Part shown: positions 1 through 5,637 of the stretch, piece after piece
How positions within the stretch are numbered: position 1 is the first letter of the stretch
Layout: every line of letters begins with the position of its first letter
Source: Wenzhouxiangellaceae bacterium
GTDB lineage: Bacteria > Pseudomonadota > Gammaproteobacteria > Xanthomonadales > Wenzhouxiangellaceae
NCBI GenBank assembly: GCA_023258355.1
Contig: JALQZL010000098.1
Span: 1 to 5,637, forward strand
Direction: 5' to 3'
Length of the DNA stretch: 5,637 nt
Made by a program: the position numbers and the translations under genes
Notes under the pieces: generated by a model
Told to the model about the DNA's origin: nothing
The model's database searches: none
The model's input: the letters and a program-made list of their open reading frames with translations, nothing else

Positions 1-2
1 CT

Positions 3-1811
3 GATTTCGAGGCAGCACAACGTGGTTTTGTCGCAAGCGCAGATGATCCTTTGATTCTCAATACCGATGGCTCTGTCGCCTGGAATCTCTCGGCCTATGA
101 GTTCATCAAGGGCGATGCCCCTGAGACCGTCAACCCTTCCTTGTGGCGACAAGCCAAACTGAACGCCATGCATGGCCTCTACGAGGTTGTCGATGGTATC
201 TGGCACGTAAGAGGTTATGACTTGGCTGTCATGACCTTGATTCGAGGAGAGACAGGGTGGATTGTTATCGATCCCCTCACAACCCCAGCCACGGCCAAAG
301 CAGGCCTGGCGCTGGCTAACCAACATCTCGGCGAGCGGCCAGTTTCCGCCATTGTCTACACACACTCACACGCTGACCACTTTGGTGGGGTCGGCGGGAT
401 CCTGCCAACTCAAGGCCAAAATGAGACTCCCATCCCGATCGTTGGCCCTGAAGGTTTTTCTGAGGCCGCCGTCAAAGAAAACCTCATGGCAGGCAACGCG
501 ATGATTCGAAGAAGTGTGTTGCAGTTCGGCTCTTTGTTACCCAATGGCCCCAGCCACCATGTCGGCTCGGGACTCGGTCAAAGACTGTCGATGGGTCAGG
601 TTGGACTGATCATCCCAACTCATGAGTTAAGCGCTCGGGACAAGACCATGACTTTGGATGGTGTCGTGTTTGAATTTATGGACGCAGCGGCCACTGAAGC
701 ACCGGCTGAGCTTGTGTTCTTTCTGCCTCAGTTCAATGCTTTGTGTGGTGCTGAAGTGATCTCTCGGAATTTCCATAATCTACTCACACCACGCGGTGCA
801 AAAATCCGCGATGCGCTTCGGTGGAGCCAAGCCATTGATGATCTGATTGTTCAGTATGGTGATCGAGCCGCCGTGCTCTTCGGTTCTCATCACTGGCCTA
901 CATGGGGCTCTGAGAACATCACTGAGCTTCTCACAAATCAACGAGACCGCTATCGTCATGTGCATGACCAAACATTGCGCCTAGCCAACCAGGGCTTCAC
1001 CATGCATGAGATCGCAGAGCTACTTGAAGAGCCCGCATTTACCGAAAAAGATTTCTCTGTCAGGGGGTACTACGGCACCCTAAACCACAACAGCAAGGCG
1101 GTGTATCAGTTTTATTTTGGCTGGTGGGACGGGGTGCCCGCCAATTACCATCGTCATCCACCCGAGGCAGAGTCAAAACGCTACGTGGCGGCCATGGGTG
1201 GTGTCGACGCCGCTGGCCAACAAGGCATTCAGGCTTTCGAAGCTGGTGATTATCGGTGGGCGGCCACGATTTTTAATCATTTGGTGTTTGCCGATCCTGA
1301 AAATGAACCTGCCAAGGCCTGGCTTGCGGCGAGCTATGAGCAGATGGGTTTCCAGTCAGAGTCGGGGGCCTGGAGAAACTACTACCTAGGCGCAGCGCGG
1401 GAACTCAGACAAGAACTACCCCGTCATCTTGAATTGACCAGCGTGAATCAGGCGTTCCTGCAAGCAGTCCCCAGTCTTGATCTGTTTAATGCCTTGGCTG
1501 TTCGATTTAACCCCGATAACTTCGCTCTCTCGCCAGCCAAACTCGGATTCACTTTTGTCGATCGTCGTGAAACCATCACCCTAGATATCACCCAAGCGGT
1601 GGTCTTCCCAAGACAAGGTGAACATAGCGGCATCGAGACCATGGTGAGCATGCATCGCGATGCCTTTGATCAACTGCTCTTAGGTGAGCTGGCCGTCCCT
1701 GATCTCATCGCCAATGGTCAAATTACAATCCGTGGAGAGCCAGCGCTGTTTTTTGGATTCTTGAGTGCCTTGGACTCTTTTGATCCTTGGTTTAATGTGG
1801 TCATCCCGTAG
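3..1811 (+). CDS. Alkyl sulfatase, SdsA1/YjcS-like metallo-beta-lactamase fold (5' end cut by window edge)
   Basis: The reading frame is open to the left edge, so the start and the probable signal peptide lie outside; 602 residues are visible and the family usually has about 640-660. A TTG at 51 could be mistaken for the start, but the 16 upstream codons already read like the family. The metal-binding THSHADH motif is at nt 360-380. Further expected zinc-site residues are Glu in TEAPAE (nt 696), Glu in GAEV (nt 753) and His in SHHWPTWG (nt 888), so all core ligands appear intact. A helical, TPR-like dimerisation domain follows (about nt 920-1420, including GDYRWAATIFNHLV), then a C-terminal SCP-2-like domain (about nt 1460-1808). 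Known members hydrolyse primary alkyl sulfates such as dodecyl sulfate to alcohol and sulfate, usually in the periplasm or outside the cell; the substrate here is inferred only from the family. It is the only plus-strand gene and has no visible operon partner. Confidence 0.93.
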   Translation, partial: DFEAAQRGFVASADDPLILNTDGSVAWNLSAYEFIKGDAPETVNPSLWRQAKLNAMHGLYEVVDGIWHVRGYDLAVMTLIRGETGWIVIDPLTTPATAKAGLALANQHLGERPVSAIVYTHSHADHFGGVGGILPTQGQNETPIPIVGPEGFSEAAVKENLMAGNAMIRRSVLQFGSLLPNGPSHHVGSGLGQRLSMGQVGLIIPTHELSARDKTMTLDGVVFEFMDAAATEAPAELVFFLPQFNALCGAEVISRNFHNLLTPRGAKIRDALRWSQAIDDLIVQYGDRAAVLFGSHHWPTWGSENITELLTNQRDRYRHVHDQTLRLANQGFTMHEIAELLEEPAFTEKDFSVRGYYGTLNHNSKAVYQFYFGWWDGVPANYHRHPPEAESKRYVAAMGGVDAAGQQGIQAFEAGDYRWAATIFNHLVFADPENEPAKAWLAASYEQMGFQSESGAWRNYYLGAARELRQELPRHLELTSVNQAFLQAVPSLDLFNALAVRFNPDNFALSPAKLGFTFVDRRETITLDITQAVVFPRQGEHSGIETMVSMHRDAFDQLLLGELAVPDLIANGQITIRGEPALFFGFLSALDSFDPWFNVVIP

Positions 1812-2094
1812 GTGATGAGGGCGAACACGGTGTTGATGTTGCACCGCGATCTTCGCTCACTCGCCCATCATCCCCAAAGTGAGCTTTATCGGGATGCTGG
1901 TATTGATGTTGGCGCTACACACTCGGGTATGTCATCGCGCGCCCCTGATGACCTCAAGATTGAAGTGAGTCATCACCATGAATCACAGCAACACCACTGG
2001 TCTGGGATTAACTAGGCTGTGTATAGATAGCTCACAGGTTCGAGGCCTGCAAGGCCCACTTTTTCGTCCACATCAAAGCAAGATATCAGCTTCG
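1812..2094. other. Intergenic region between convergent genes, no convincing gene
   Basis: This stretch separates the sulfatase stop from the stop of the convergent secreted protein. A 67-codon frame beginning with GTG at 1812 has no recognisable domain and no Shine-Dalgarno sequence independent of the sulfatase end. A second frame around 1882-1971 encodes a short hydrophobic segment (SFIGMLVLMLAL), but its upstream part is closed by stops. An imperfect hairpin lies just after the sulfatase stop: GCGAA (1821-1825) pairs with TTCGC (1852-1856), and CGGTG (1828-1832) with CACCG (1842-1846). It has no T-run, so it may be a 3' mRNA structure rather than a terminator. The terminator-like or tRNA-like element at 2034-2064 is listed separately. 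Confidence 0.5.
2044..2064 (+). terminator. Possible intrinsic terminator downstream of the alkyl sulfatase
   Basis: A perfect inverted repeat GGCCT-GCA-AGGCC (2044-2056) is followed after three bases by TTTTT (2060-2064), which gives terminator shape on the plus strand. The stem is only five pairs, the loop is three bases, and it sits about 230 bases after the sulfatase stop, so the call is modest. The same bases resemble the T-arm and 3' acceptor end of a tRNA (see findings), a competing explanation. Confidence 0.38.
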
Positions 2095-2940
2095 TTACCC
2101 TGACACCTGAGACCAAAGTCGAATGAGGGCCAGGACTGAGATCAGCAAAGTCATCAGCAACAAACCAGACTGGCTGACTGAGGGAACAGGCACAGCTGGC
2201 ACCGCCTCCCACTGTGCGACGACCGTCAGGTCCTCGGCTGGCATGGTCGTGGGCACTGATGGCAACCAACCAGTGAATGTATAACCTTCACGCGTGGGTG
2301 GCGTTGGTGCCATGACTGACGAACCAACCTCTGCGGTGATGGCATTGACAGCTGACCCCCCTGCTGAATCGAAGGTGATTGTCGATTGAGCGGCGGGTGC
2401 TTTTGCCAGCGTAAAACCAGCATCGCCACCGACGGCGTCTCCAGTGCCAGAAACAGTCAACGCACTGACGGGCCCATCAAAAGTGAGCACCCCATTGGCG
2501 AAATCAACACTGCTGGTGTCAATCGTATTTGCGGTCACGCTGATACCCGTCAACCCACCCGTGACGGTAAATGATTCACTGAAGGTATAACTGTCATACC
2601 CACCACCACCAGATGTATTACCACGAAAGTAATACAAATACAGCTGAAGGTCAGTGACTGGGCTATCAAAGGTAATCGTGAACGAGCTTGCAAAGTTTTG
2701 GTTGTACAGACGACCTGACTGCATACCAACACTGTTCCAGTCAGTTCCTGCCATGGTCATATCTTGAATTTCTGCACCAAATCCAGGCGACGAGAGCCCC
2801 GACATCGTGAAGTTTACGCCATCCAAGGTGCCTGAGGCGCCATCCGTGTAAGTCGCGAAAATCGGTGCGCCGTTGGCGAGAGCAGATCCCGATATGGCCA
2901 CTAAGGCCGCCAACATGTAAGTGGCTATCGATCGACGCAT
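2095..2940 (-). CDS. Secreted beta-rich protein with one InlB/Listeria-Bacteroides repeat and an IPTL-CTERM-like tail
   Basis: The 281-residue protein starts at ATG 2940, preceded by GAGAGG at a spacing of eight bases; an in-frame GTG at 2943 is the alternative start. Residues 1-22 form a Sec signal peptide (basic MRRS, hydrophobic core, cleavage after SALA). Residues 23-185 are Gly/Ser/Thr-rich and beta-strand-like, with alternating hydrophobics (SFTITFDSPVTDLQLYLYYF), and match no family I can name. Residues 187-244 carry a typical InlB B-repeat: ITFDSAGGSAV at the front, PPTREGYTFTGW in the middle, MPAEDLTVVAQW at the end. A Pro/Val linker leads to a tripartite tail (252-281) with the motif VPSVSQSGL, a hydrophobic helix and a short end holding one Arg. 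The tail resembles the IPTL-CTERM class processed by exosortase H, though VPSV replaces IPTL and the basic cluster is weak. It is probably exported and sorted at the outer envelope, perhaps for adhesion or matrix; this role is inferred. No clear promoter is visible. Confidence 0.85.
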   Translation of the reverse strand: MRRSIATYMLAALVAISGSALANGAPIFATYTDGASGTLDGVNFTMSGLSSPGFGAEIQDMTMAGTDWNSVGMQSGRLYNQNFASSFTITFDSPVTDLQLYLYYFRGNTSGGGGYDSYTFSESFTVTGGLTGISVTANTIDTSSVDFANGVLTFDGPVSALTVSGTGDAVGGDAGFTLAKAPAAQSTITFDSAGGSAVNAITAEVGSSVMAPTPPTREGYTFTGWLPSVPTTMPAEDLTVVAQWEAVPAVPVPSVSQSGLLLMTLLISVLALIRLWSQVSG

Positions 2941-3058
2941 CACATCATCCTCTCAAACAAAAATTTAGACTACAACAAAACCACTGAGCCTACAATCCTC
3001 ATCAAGTACTGAAAAGAAGACACATTATGATATCGTCGATGATGAGACCACCCACCAT

Positions 3059-3085
3059 AAAAAAGGACCACCGAAGTGGTCCTTT
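3059..3085 (-). terminator. Intrinsic terminator of the ThuA-like/IPTL gene
   Basis: On the minus strand the order is GGACCAC, TTCG tetraloop, GTGGTCC, then TTTTTT. The seven-pair stem (3065-3071 with 3076-3082) extends to ten pairs through AAA/TTT. The stable loop, GC-rich stem and T-run make this textbook Rho-independent. It lies about 50 bases after the stop at 3137 and separates this transcript from the next minus-strand gene. The plus-strand reading ends in TTTC and is weaker. Confidence 0.9.
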
Positions 3086-3136
3086 CTCAATCGAGTGGGT
3101 TCATGTCTCCATTGAGACAAGACCGATCGTGCGATT

Positions 3137-4048
3137 TTAAAGTGCGATCATCCGACGGCCAGCAAAAGTCAACAAGACCAACGCCAAAGCGATCAGACCA
3201 TACACACTCATCGATGGAATGCTTTGTGGGCCTGCAGCTGAAGCCTGCAAACAGGCAACGCCGTTCTCTGCGTTGTAGGCGAAGTTTCTGAAAACAGCCG
3301 ACTGAACATAGTAGGTGCCCAACGGGTTGGTCTCAGAGAAATAACTGGTCCCGAAATCATCGCTACCAGAGGAAACATACGCTATGCAACCGGCCCCTGC
3401 ACTGCGGACCACCATGCTACAGCCCAGTTCGCCTTCATATTCTTCTCCTGACACACACTCGGCCTCACCCTCAACAAGAAACTGTGCAGGTATGGCATCG
3501 CCGTCATAGTCTCCCAAAGGCAAGGTGCCAATCATGTTCTCAATACCCTGCGTCAAGACGTTATTCCCCTGAAGCTCCCCAAACAGTCGCTCATCGAAGG
3601 TATAGGCGATCGGCCCGTCAACCCCAGACAGCAGCCCCCCCAAATTTAGGTCCTCAGGAGAGGCCGCCGAATCATAACCCGTGACAAAGACATAGCCACC
3701 TGCTTCAACATAGGCTTTGATAGCAGCAATGGTGCTGGCTGCGGTGCCACCAATTCCCTCGTTCTTATTACCGTCCGAGGCTGACCACACGATGAGATCG
3801 ACGTCACTCAAGTCTGTCGTCTCAATTAGTTCGATCACGCCATCAACGGCGACATCATAGTACTCTTCCACTGTCCAGCCATCATTTTCTAACACACCGA
3901 CGATTTCATCAGGGGTGTCAGCCAAATCATTCTCATTGGCAATAAACAGTGCGTTTTTACTTTGCGCTAGTGCACTGCCAGCCAGACCGAGCAGGACAAC
4001 GGTGCACAAAGCGATAAACAATGGGCTTATTAATTTTGTTCGAAACAT
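3137..4048 (-). CDS. Secreted protein with amidotransferase-like (ThuA-like) fold and IPTL-CTERM-like tail
   Basis: The 303-residue protein starts at ATG 4048, because AGGA lies nine bases upstream and the signal peptide begins there; the frame stays open to an ATG at 4105, but those 19 residues would spoil the signal. Residues 1-28 are a Sec signal peptide (MFRTK, hydrophobic core, cleavage after SALA). Residues 32 to about 150 alternate strands and helices in Rossmann fashion: NALFIAN, a helix with PDEIVGVLENDGW, VDLIVWSASDG, then IKAYVEAGGYVFVTGYD. That order resembles the ThuA/class I glutamine amidotransferase-like fold, but no catalytic triad is evident. The mature part has four cysteines (in AECV, LGCS, AGCI and ACLQ), compatible with two disulfides outside the cytoplasm. 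The tail (277-303) has IPSMSVYGL, a membrane helix and GRR, close to IPTL-CTERM signals handled by exosortase H. The gene has its own terminator and probably its own promoter. Function is unknown; the fold is a pattern judgement. Confidence 0.85.
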   Translation of the reverse strand: MFRTKLISPLFIALCTVVLLGLAGSALAQSKNALFIANENDLADTPDEIVGVLENDGWTVEEYYDVAVDGVIELIETTDLSDVDLIVWSASDGNKNEGIGGTAASTIAAIKAYVEAGGYVFVTGYDSAASPEDLNLGGLLSGVDGPIAYTFDERLFGELQGNNVLTQGIENMIGTLPLGDYDGDAIPAQFLVEGEAECVSGEEYEGELGCSMVVRSAGAGCIAYVSSGSDDFGTSYFSETNPLGTYYVQSAVFRNFAYNAENGVACLQASAAGPQSIPSMSVYGLIALALVLLTFAGRRMIAL

Positions 4049-4137
4049 GATTGTTATTCCTTTGCATGATTCTGTTATTGTTCTGGCACAAGCCGGCTCT
4101 GTCACCTAAGGTTAGATGACGAAGCACAACAGCACCT

Positions 4138-4160
4138 CCGTCGAGCACAAAACTCGACGG
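4138..4160 (-). repeat. Perfect 8-bp inverted repeat (hairpin) in the likely 5' leader of the ThuA-like gene
   Basis: CCGTCGAG (4138-4145) and CTCGACGG (4153-4160) are exact reverse complements around a seven-base loop. No T-run follows on either strand, so it is unlikely to be an intrinsic terminator. It lies 90-112 bases upstream of the start codon at 4048. If transcription begins just after the TATGAT box, the hairpin is at the very 5' end of the mRNA, like a 5' stabilising structure; a protein-binding site is the other option. Confidence 0.6.
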
Positions 4161-4167
4161 CAAGTCT

Positions 4168-4200
4168 ATCATAAATTTCTGATTTTCACAGACTTCTGTG
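4168..4200 (-). promoter_or_regulatory. Possible promoter of the ThuA-like gene with an operator-like palindrome
   Basis: On the minus strand TATGAT (4173-4168) matches the -10 consensus at five of six positions and lies about 120 bases before the start codon. The expected -35 zone has no good TTGACA match. It contains instead the palindrome CACAGA-AG-TCTGTG (4200-4187), two exact six-base arms with a two-base spacer, the shape of a regulator dimer site. A weak -35 overlapped by a palindrome is typical of regulated promoters, but neither the promoter nor the regulator is proven. Confidence 0.35.
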
Positions 4201-4310
4201 GGAGCGCTGGGCGCGCAGATACCGCCACAGAACATTGTCACTTTTTTTATTAGTATTTCTCAGTATTGGGATGCATAATTTATTGGCCAATTCACCTCAG
4301 ACTAACACCC

Positions 4311-4333
4311 AAAATACCCGCCAAGTGACGGGT
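4311..4333 (-). terminator. Possible terminator of the ZIP transporter transcript
   Basis: Reading the minus strand, ACCCG (4333-4329) pairs with CGGGT (4320-4316), with an added T-G wobble, and is followed by ATTTT. It is about 205 bases past the ZIP stop, and the stem and T-run are short. No better terminator is visible closer to the stop. Confidence 0.33.
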
Positions 4334-4416
4334 GTCTCATGGGTTCAGCGAGGAGGCCTTTGAAGGCGGCATGAAGGGTTGGTCATTCATTTTTCGGTTT
4401 GCTTGAGCCATGAGCG

Positions 4417-4457
4417 GGCAGTGATGACAGATTAATTGATCACAGATTAATACTGCC
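4417..4457. repeat. Compound element: two direct repeats framed by inverted repeats
   Basis: ACAGATTAAT occurs twice, at 4427-4436 and 4442-4451, with a 15-base period. The pair is flanked by GGCAGT (4417-4422) and its exact reverse complement ACTGCC (4452-4457). Each copy ends in the self-complementary ATTAAT, and TGATCA (4437-4442) lies between them. The element sits about 80-120 bases after the ZIP stop and about 370 bases before the next gene. It could be a regulator site or an RNA fold; function is unknown. Confidence 0.55.
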
Positions 4458-4538
4458 GCGCTTCAGACAACGGGTGGACCTTTCGCAGCGACGCTTAAGC
4501 CCACCAGGAGACGCACAAATTGGACTCGCCGAATTTGG

Positions 4539-5306
4539 TTAGGTCCAAATCGCCACCAAGGCCATTAACCCAGCACCTGCCACGACAGCAAAAGACTTGG
4601 CCATCACGGCACCACCTTTCTTGAATTCATTGGGCAAGATTTCAAACAGTGCCACGTAAACAAAGGTTCCGGCTGCCAGCGCATCAAACACCCCTTCCAT
4701 CAAAGCCCCCGATTGGCCTGACAAATGCTTTAATGCCAAAAAGCCCATCAAAACACCCACCGGGGTGGTGAGCGCGAACCCGATCATCCTTTGATAAAAC
4801 CTCCGATCGTTCTCAGAGACAGGCGCCACCTTTAAAGCCAAAGCAAAGGTCGCGGTTCCTTTGTGCGCCAGGACCGCAATCAATAACGCCATCGCCGCCA
4901 CACCTTGGCCCTCGATCCCCAAAGCAAATCCGGTGATCACAGAGTGTATCGATAACACCAAAAATAACACCGCAGCAGAAATCCCTGTCTGATGCGCTGG
5001 ATCATGACTGACTCGACTATGCCCCCATTGATCAATCATCACCATCAACGCCACAGACGCGGTGGCGAGCAATCCAAACAAGGGATAATCCATCGCTGGG
5101 AAAACACTGGCCAATTGGCCTTGCGCATCAGGCAACACGTGGATTAAGCCAGCGGCCAAGAACACACCCCCCGCAAAACAGTTGGCGACCGATAAGCTGG
5201 GTCCGGCCTCGTCTTGACGACTCCAGCGCTTTGCCAAGATCGCACCCATCAATGCAGCCACAAAGATGAGGACCGCCGCCAGCAATTTAAACATTTCTAG
5301 ATCCAT
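4539..5306 (-). CDS. ZIP-family divalent metal (zinc/iron) transporter
   Basis: The 255-residue inner-membrane protein is predicted to have eight membrane helices and to bring Zn2+ or related divalent metals into the cytoplasm. The start is ATG 5306, since GGAGG lies five bases upstream; GTG 5330 and ATG 5327 are in frame but lack such a site. Family signs are FAGGVFLAAGLIHVLPDA in helix 2 (His56), the signature SIHSVITGFALGIEG in helix 4 (His121, Gly126), AVLAHKGTATFALALK in helix 5 (His148-Lys149) and LMEGVFDALAAGTFVYVALF with EILPNEF in helix 7. The helix-5 HK pair matches the ZIP II branch (plant and animal ZIP1 type) rather than the bacterial ZupT type. A short histidine-bearing loop (His96, His101, His105) lies between helices 3 and 4, the usual place for a metal-sensing loop in this family. 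The gene is 87 bases from the preceding gene; a weak promoter-like pair (TTGACC, 18 bases, TACCTT) is possible near 5345-5376. Metal specificity cannot be read from the sequence. Confidence 0.92.
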   Translation of the reverse strand: MDLEMFKLLAAVLIFVAALMGAILAKRWSRQDEAGPSLSVANCFAGGVFLAAGLIHVLPDAQGQLASVFPAMDYPLFGLLATASVALMVMIDQWGHSRVSHDPAHQTGISAAVLFLVLSIHSVITGFALGIEGQGVAAMALLIAVLAHKGTATFALALKVAPVSENDRRFYQRMIGFALTTPVGVLMGFLALKHLSGQSGALMEGVFDALAAGTFVYVALFEILPNEFKKGGAVMAKSFAVVAGAGLMALVAIWT

Positions 5307-5393
5307 GACACCCTCCACAATTGTCATCACGATGCACTATCTCAACACTCAAGGTACGCTGAATCTTATGCGCCGGTCAAATCGAGGGCAGCG

Positions 5394-5637
5394 TCACTCC
5401 GGCCAAGCCTGAAAGGAGTCTTGAAATAAAGTGCCGCAATCAGCCCCCACAATTTCATGGGCGCCCACGTCTGGCTGGCCATCGGTCAAAGGATTCCCAA
5501 AAAAATCTTGCCCACCCAACGCCAAGCCCCAATCCCCAAGAATCAAACCCGCATCTCGGGTGGGCGAGGTGTTTGCCATGCGATAGCGAGACATGCTTTG
5601 GATCTGAGTGATGGTGGTGGGTTCAAAGGGCAATGGG
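5394..5637 (-). CDS. C-terminal fragment of a secreted beta-helix-type protein (5' part outside the window)
   Basis: The frame is open to the right edge, so only about the last 80 residues are visible; the TTG at 5633 is an internal codon. The segment SPTRDAGLILGDWG, then DFFGNPLTDGQPDVGAHE, matches the typical end of right-handed parallel beta-helix proteins (the choice-of-anchor Q type, ending in D-x-x-G-N-P followed by D-I/V-G-A-x-E). These are usually large exported proteins of the pectate-lyase-like fold, and their substrate is often unknown. The last residues (ADCGTLFQDSFQAWPE) follow the beta-helix end and recall short C-terminal tails of the form C-x-x-LF-x-D-x-F seen on some exported gammaproteobacterial proteins; that comparison is from memory. 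No clear terminator follows in the 87 bases before the ZIP gene, so read-through is possible. Confidence 0.72.
   Translation of the reverse strand, partial: PLPFEPTTITQIQSMSRYRMANTSPTRDAGLILGDWGLALGGQDFFGNPLTDGQPDVGAHEIVGADCGTLFQDSFQAWPE

Larger units (their letters stand above)
4049..4538. other. 490-base intergenic region: 3' end of ZIP transcript and promoter region of the ThuA-like gene
   Basis: No gene is convincing here. Short frames such as the ATG at 4272 (about 30 codons) lack ribosome binding sites and family resemblance. Moving along the minus strand, the region holds a compound repeat (4457-4417), a terminator-like hairpin (4333-4311), an A/T-rich run near 4240-4285, a palindrome (4200-4187), a possible -10 box (4173-4168) and a strong hairpin (4160-4138). 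These are listed separately. Confidence 0.6.

Noticed and set aside
51..53. TTG as start codon of the alkyl sulfatase
   Set aside because: The frame continues to the left edge and the upstream residues (DFEAAQRGF) already look like family sequence, so the gene is cut by the window.
1882..1971. Remnant of a membrane protein (SFIGMLVLMLAL segment)
   Set aside because: One short hydrophobic stretch only, with stops upstream and no recognisable family; chance is the simpler explanation.
1812..2015. Small plus-strand gene of 67 codons after the sulfatase
   Set aside because: It has a GTG start, no ribosome binding site of its own, no domain and an odd His-rich end; I see no support for coding.
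1960..2062. Complete tRNA gene
   Set aside because: Only a T-arm-like and acceptor-like 3' part can be seen; no pairing 5' acceptor strand, D-arm or anticodon arm was found.
3137..3220. PEP-CTERM or GlyGly-CTERM classification of the tail
   Set aside because: There is no P-E-P motif and no Gly-rich GG-S start; the I-P-S-M-S-x-x-G-L order fits the IPTL type better.
4049..4105. Longer start (ATG 4105) for the ThuA-like protein
   Set aside because: It would put 19 polar residues with two Cys before a clear signal peptide, and the AGGA site favours ATG 4048.
3957..4241. Minus-strand 94-codon frame overlapping the ThuA-like gene start
   Set aside because: It overlaps the signal-peptide region in another frame, runs through the promoter and hairpin, and shows no domain.
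5396..5419. Terminator for the beta-helix gene (ACTCC/GGAGT)
   Set aside because: Five-base arms with a 14-base loop, overlapping the stop codon and lacking a T-run.

Overview
The window looks like chromosomal DNA from a Gram-negative bacterium, most likely an aquatic gammaproteobacterium. This is inferred from Shine-Dalgarno-led genes, roughly even base composition, Sec signal peptides on exported proteins, an SdsA-type alkyl sulfatase, and two proteins with C-terminal sorting tails of the IPTL-CTERM (exosortase H) kind, known mainly from proteobacteria. No taxonomic marker gene is present, so the placement is tentative. No CRISPR array, integrase, transposase, rRNA or complete tRNA was found.

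Layout. On the plus strand, an alkyl sulfatase of the metallo-beta-lactamase fold enters from the left edge (5' end missing) and stops at 1811. A roughly 280-base stretch with no convincing gene separates it from a convergent run of minus-strand genes, and holds a terminator-like hairpin that also resembles a tRNA T-arm. Reading the minus strand from right to left: the C-terminal tail of a secreted beta-helix-type protein (5637 to 5394); a ZIP-family divalent metal transporter (5306 to 4539); a 490-base intergenic region with a structured repeat, a possible terminator and a plausible promoter; a secreted protein with an amidotransferase-like (ThuA-like) fold and an IPTL-like tail (4048 to 3137), closed by a strong intrinsic terminator; and a secreted beta-rich protein with one InlB/Listeria-Bacteroides repeat and a second, divergent IPTL-like tail (2940 to 2095).

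How the genes relate. The wide gaps and separate terminators suggest each gene is transcribed on its own. The common theme is the cell envelope: a normally periplasmic or secreted sulfatase, an inner-membrane metal importer and three exported proteins. The most notable signal is the pair of neighbouring exported proteins whose C-termini share a pattern of proline, small residue, Ser and Gly followed by a membrane helix (V/I-P-S-x-S-x-x-G-L). They are probably substrates of an exosortase-like enzyme encoded elsewhere. No function can be assigned to their N-terminal domains with certainty. I do not see a complete undescribed multi-gene system here.
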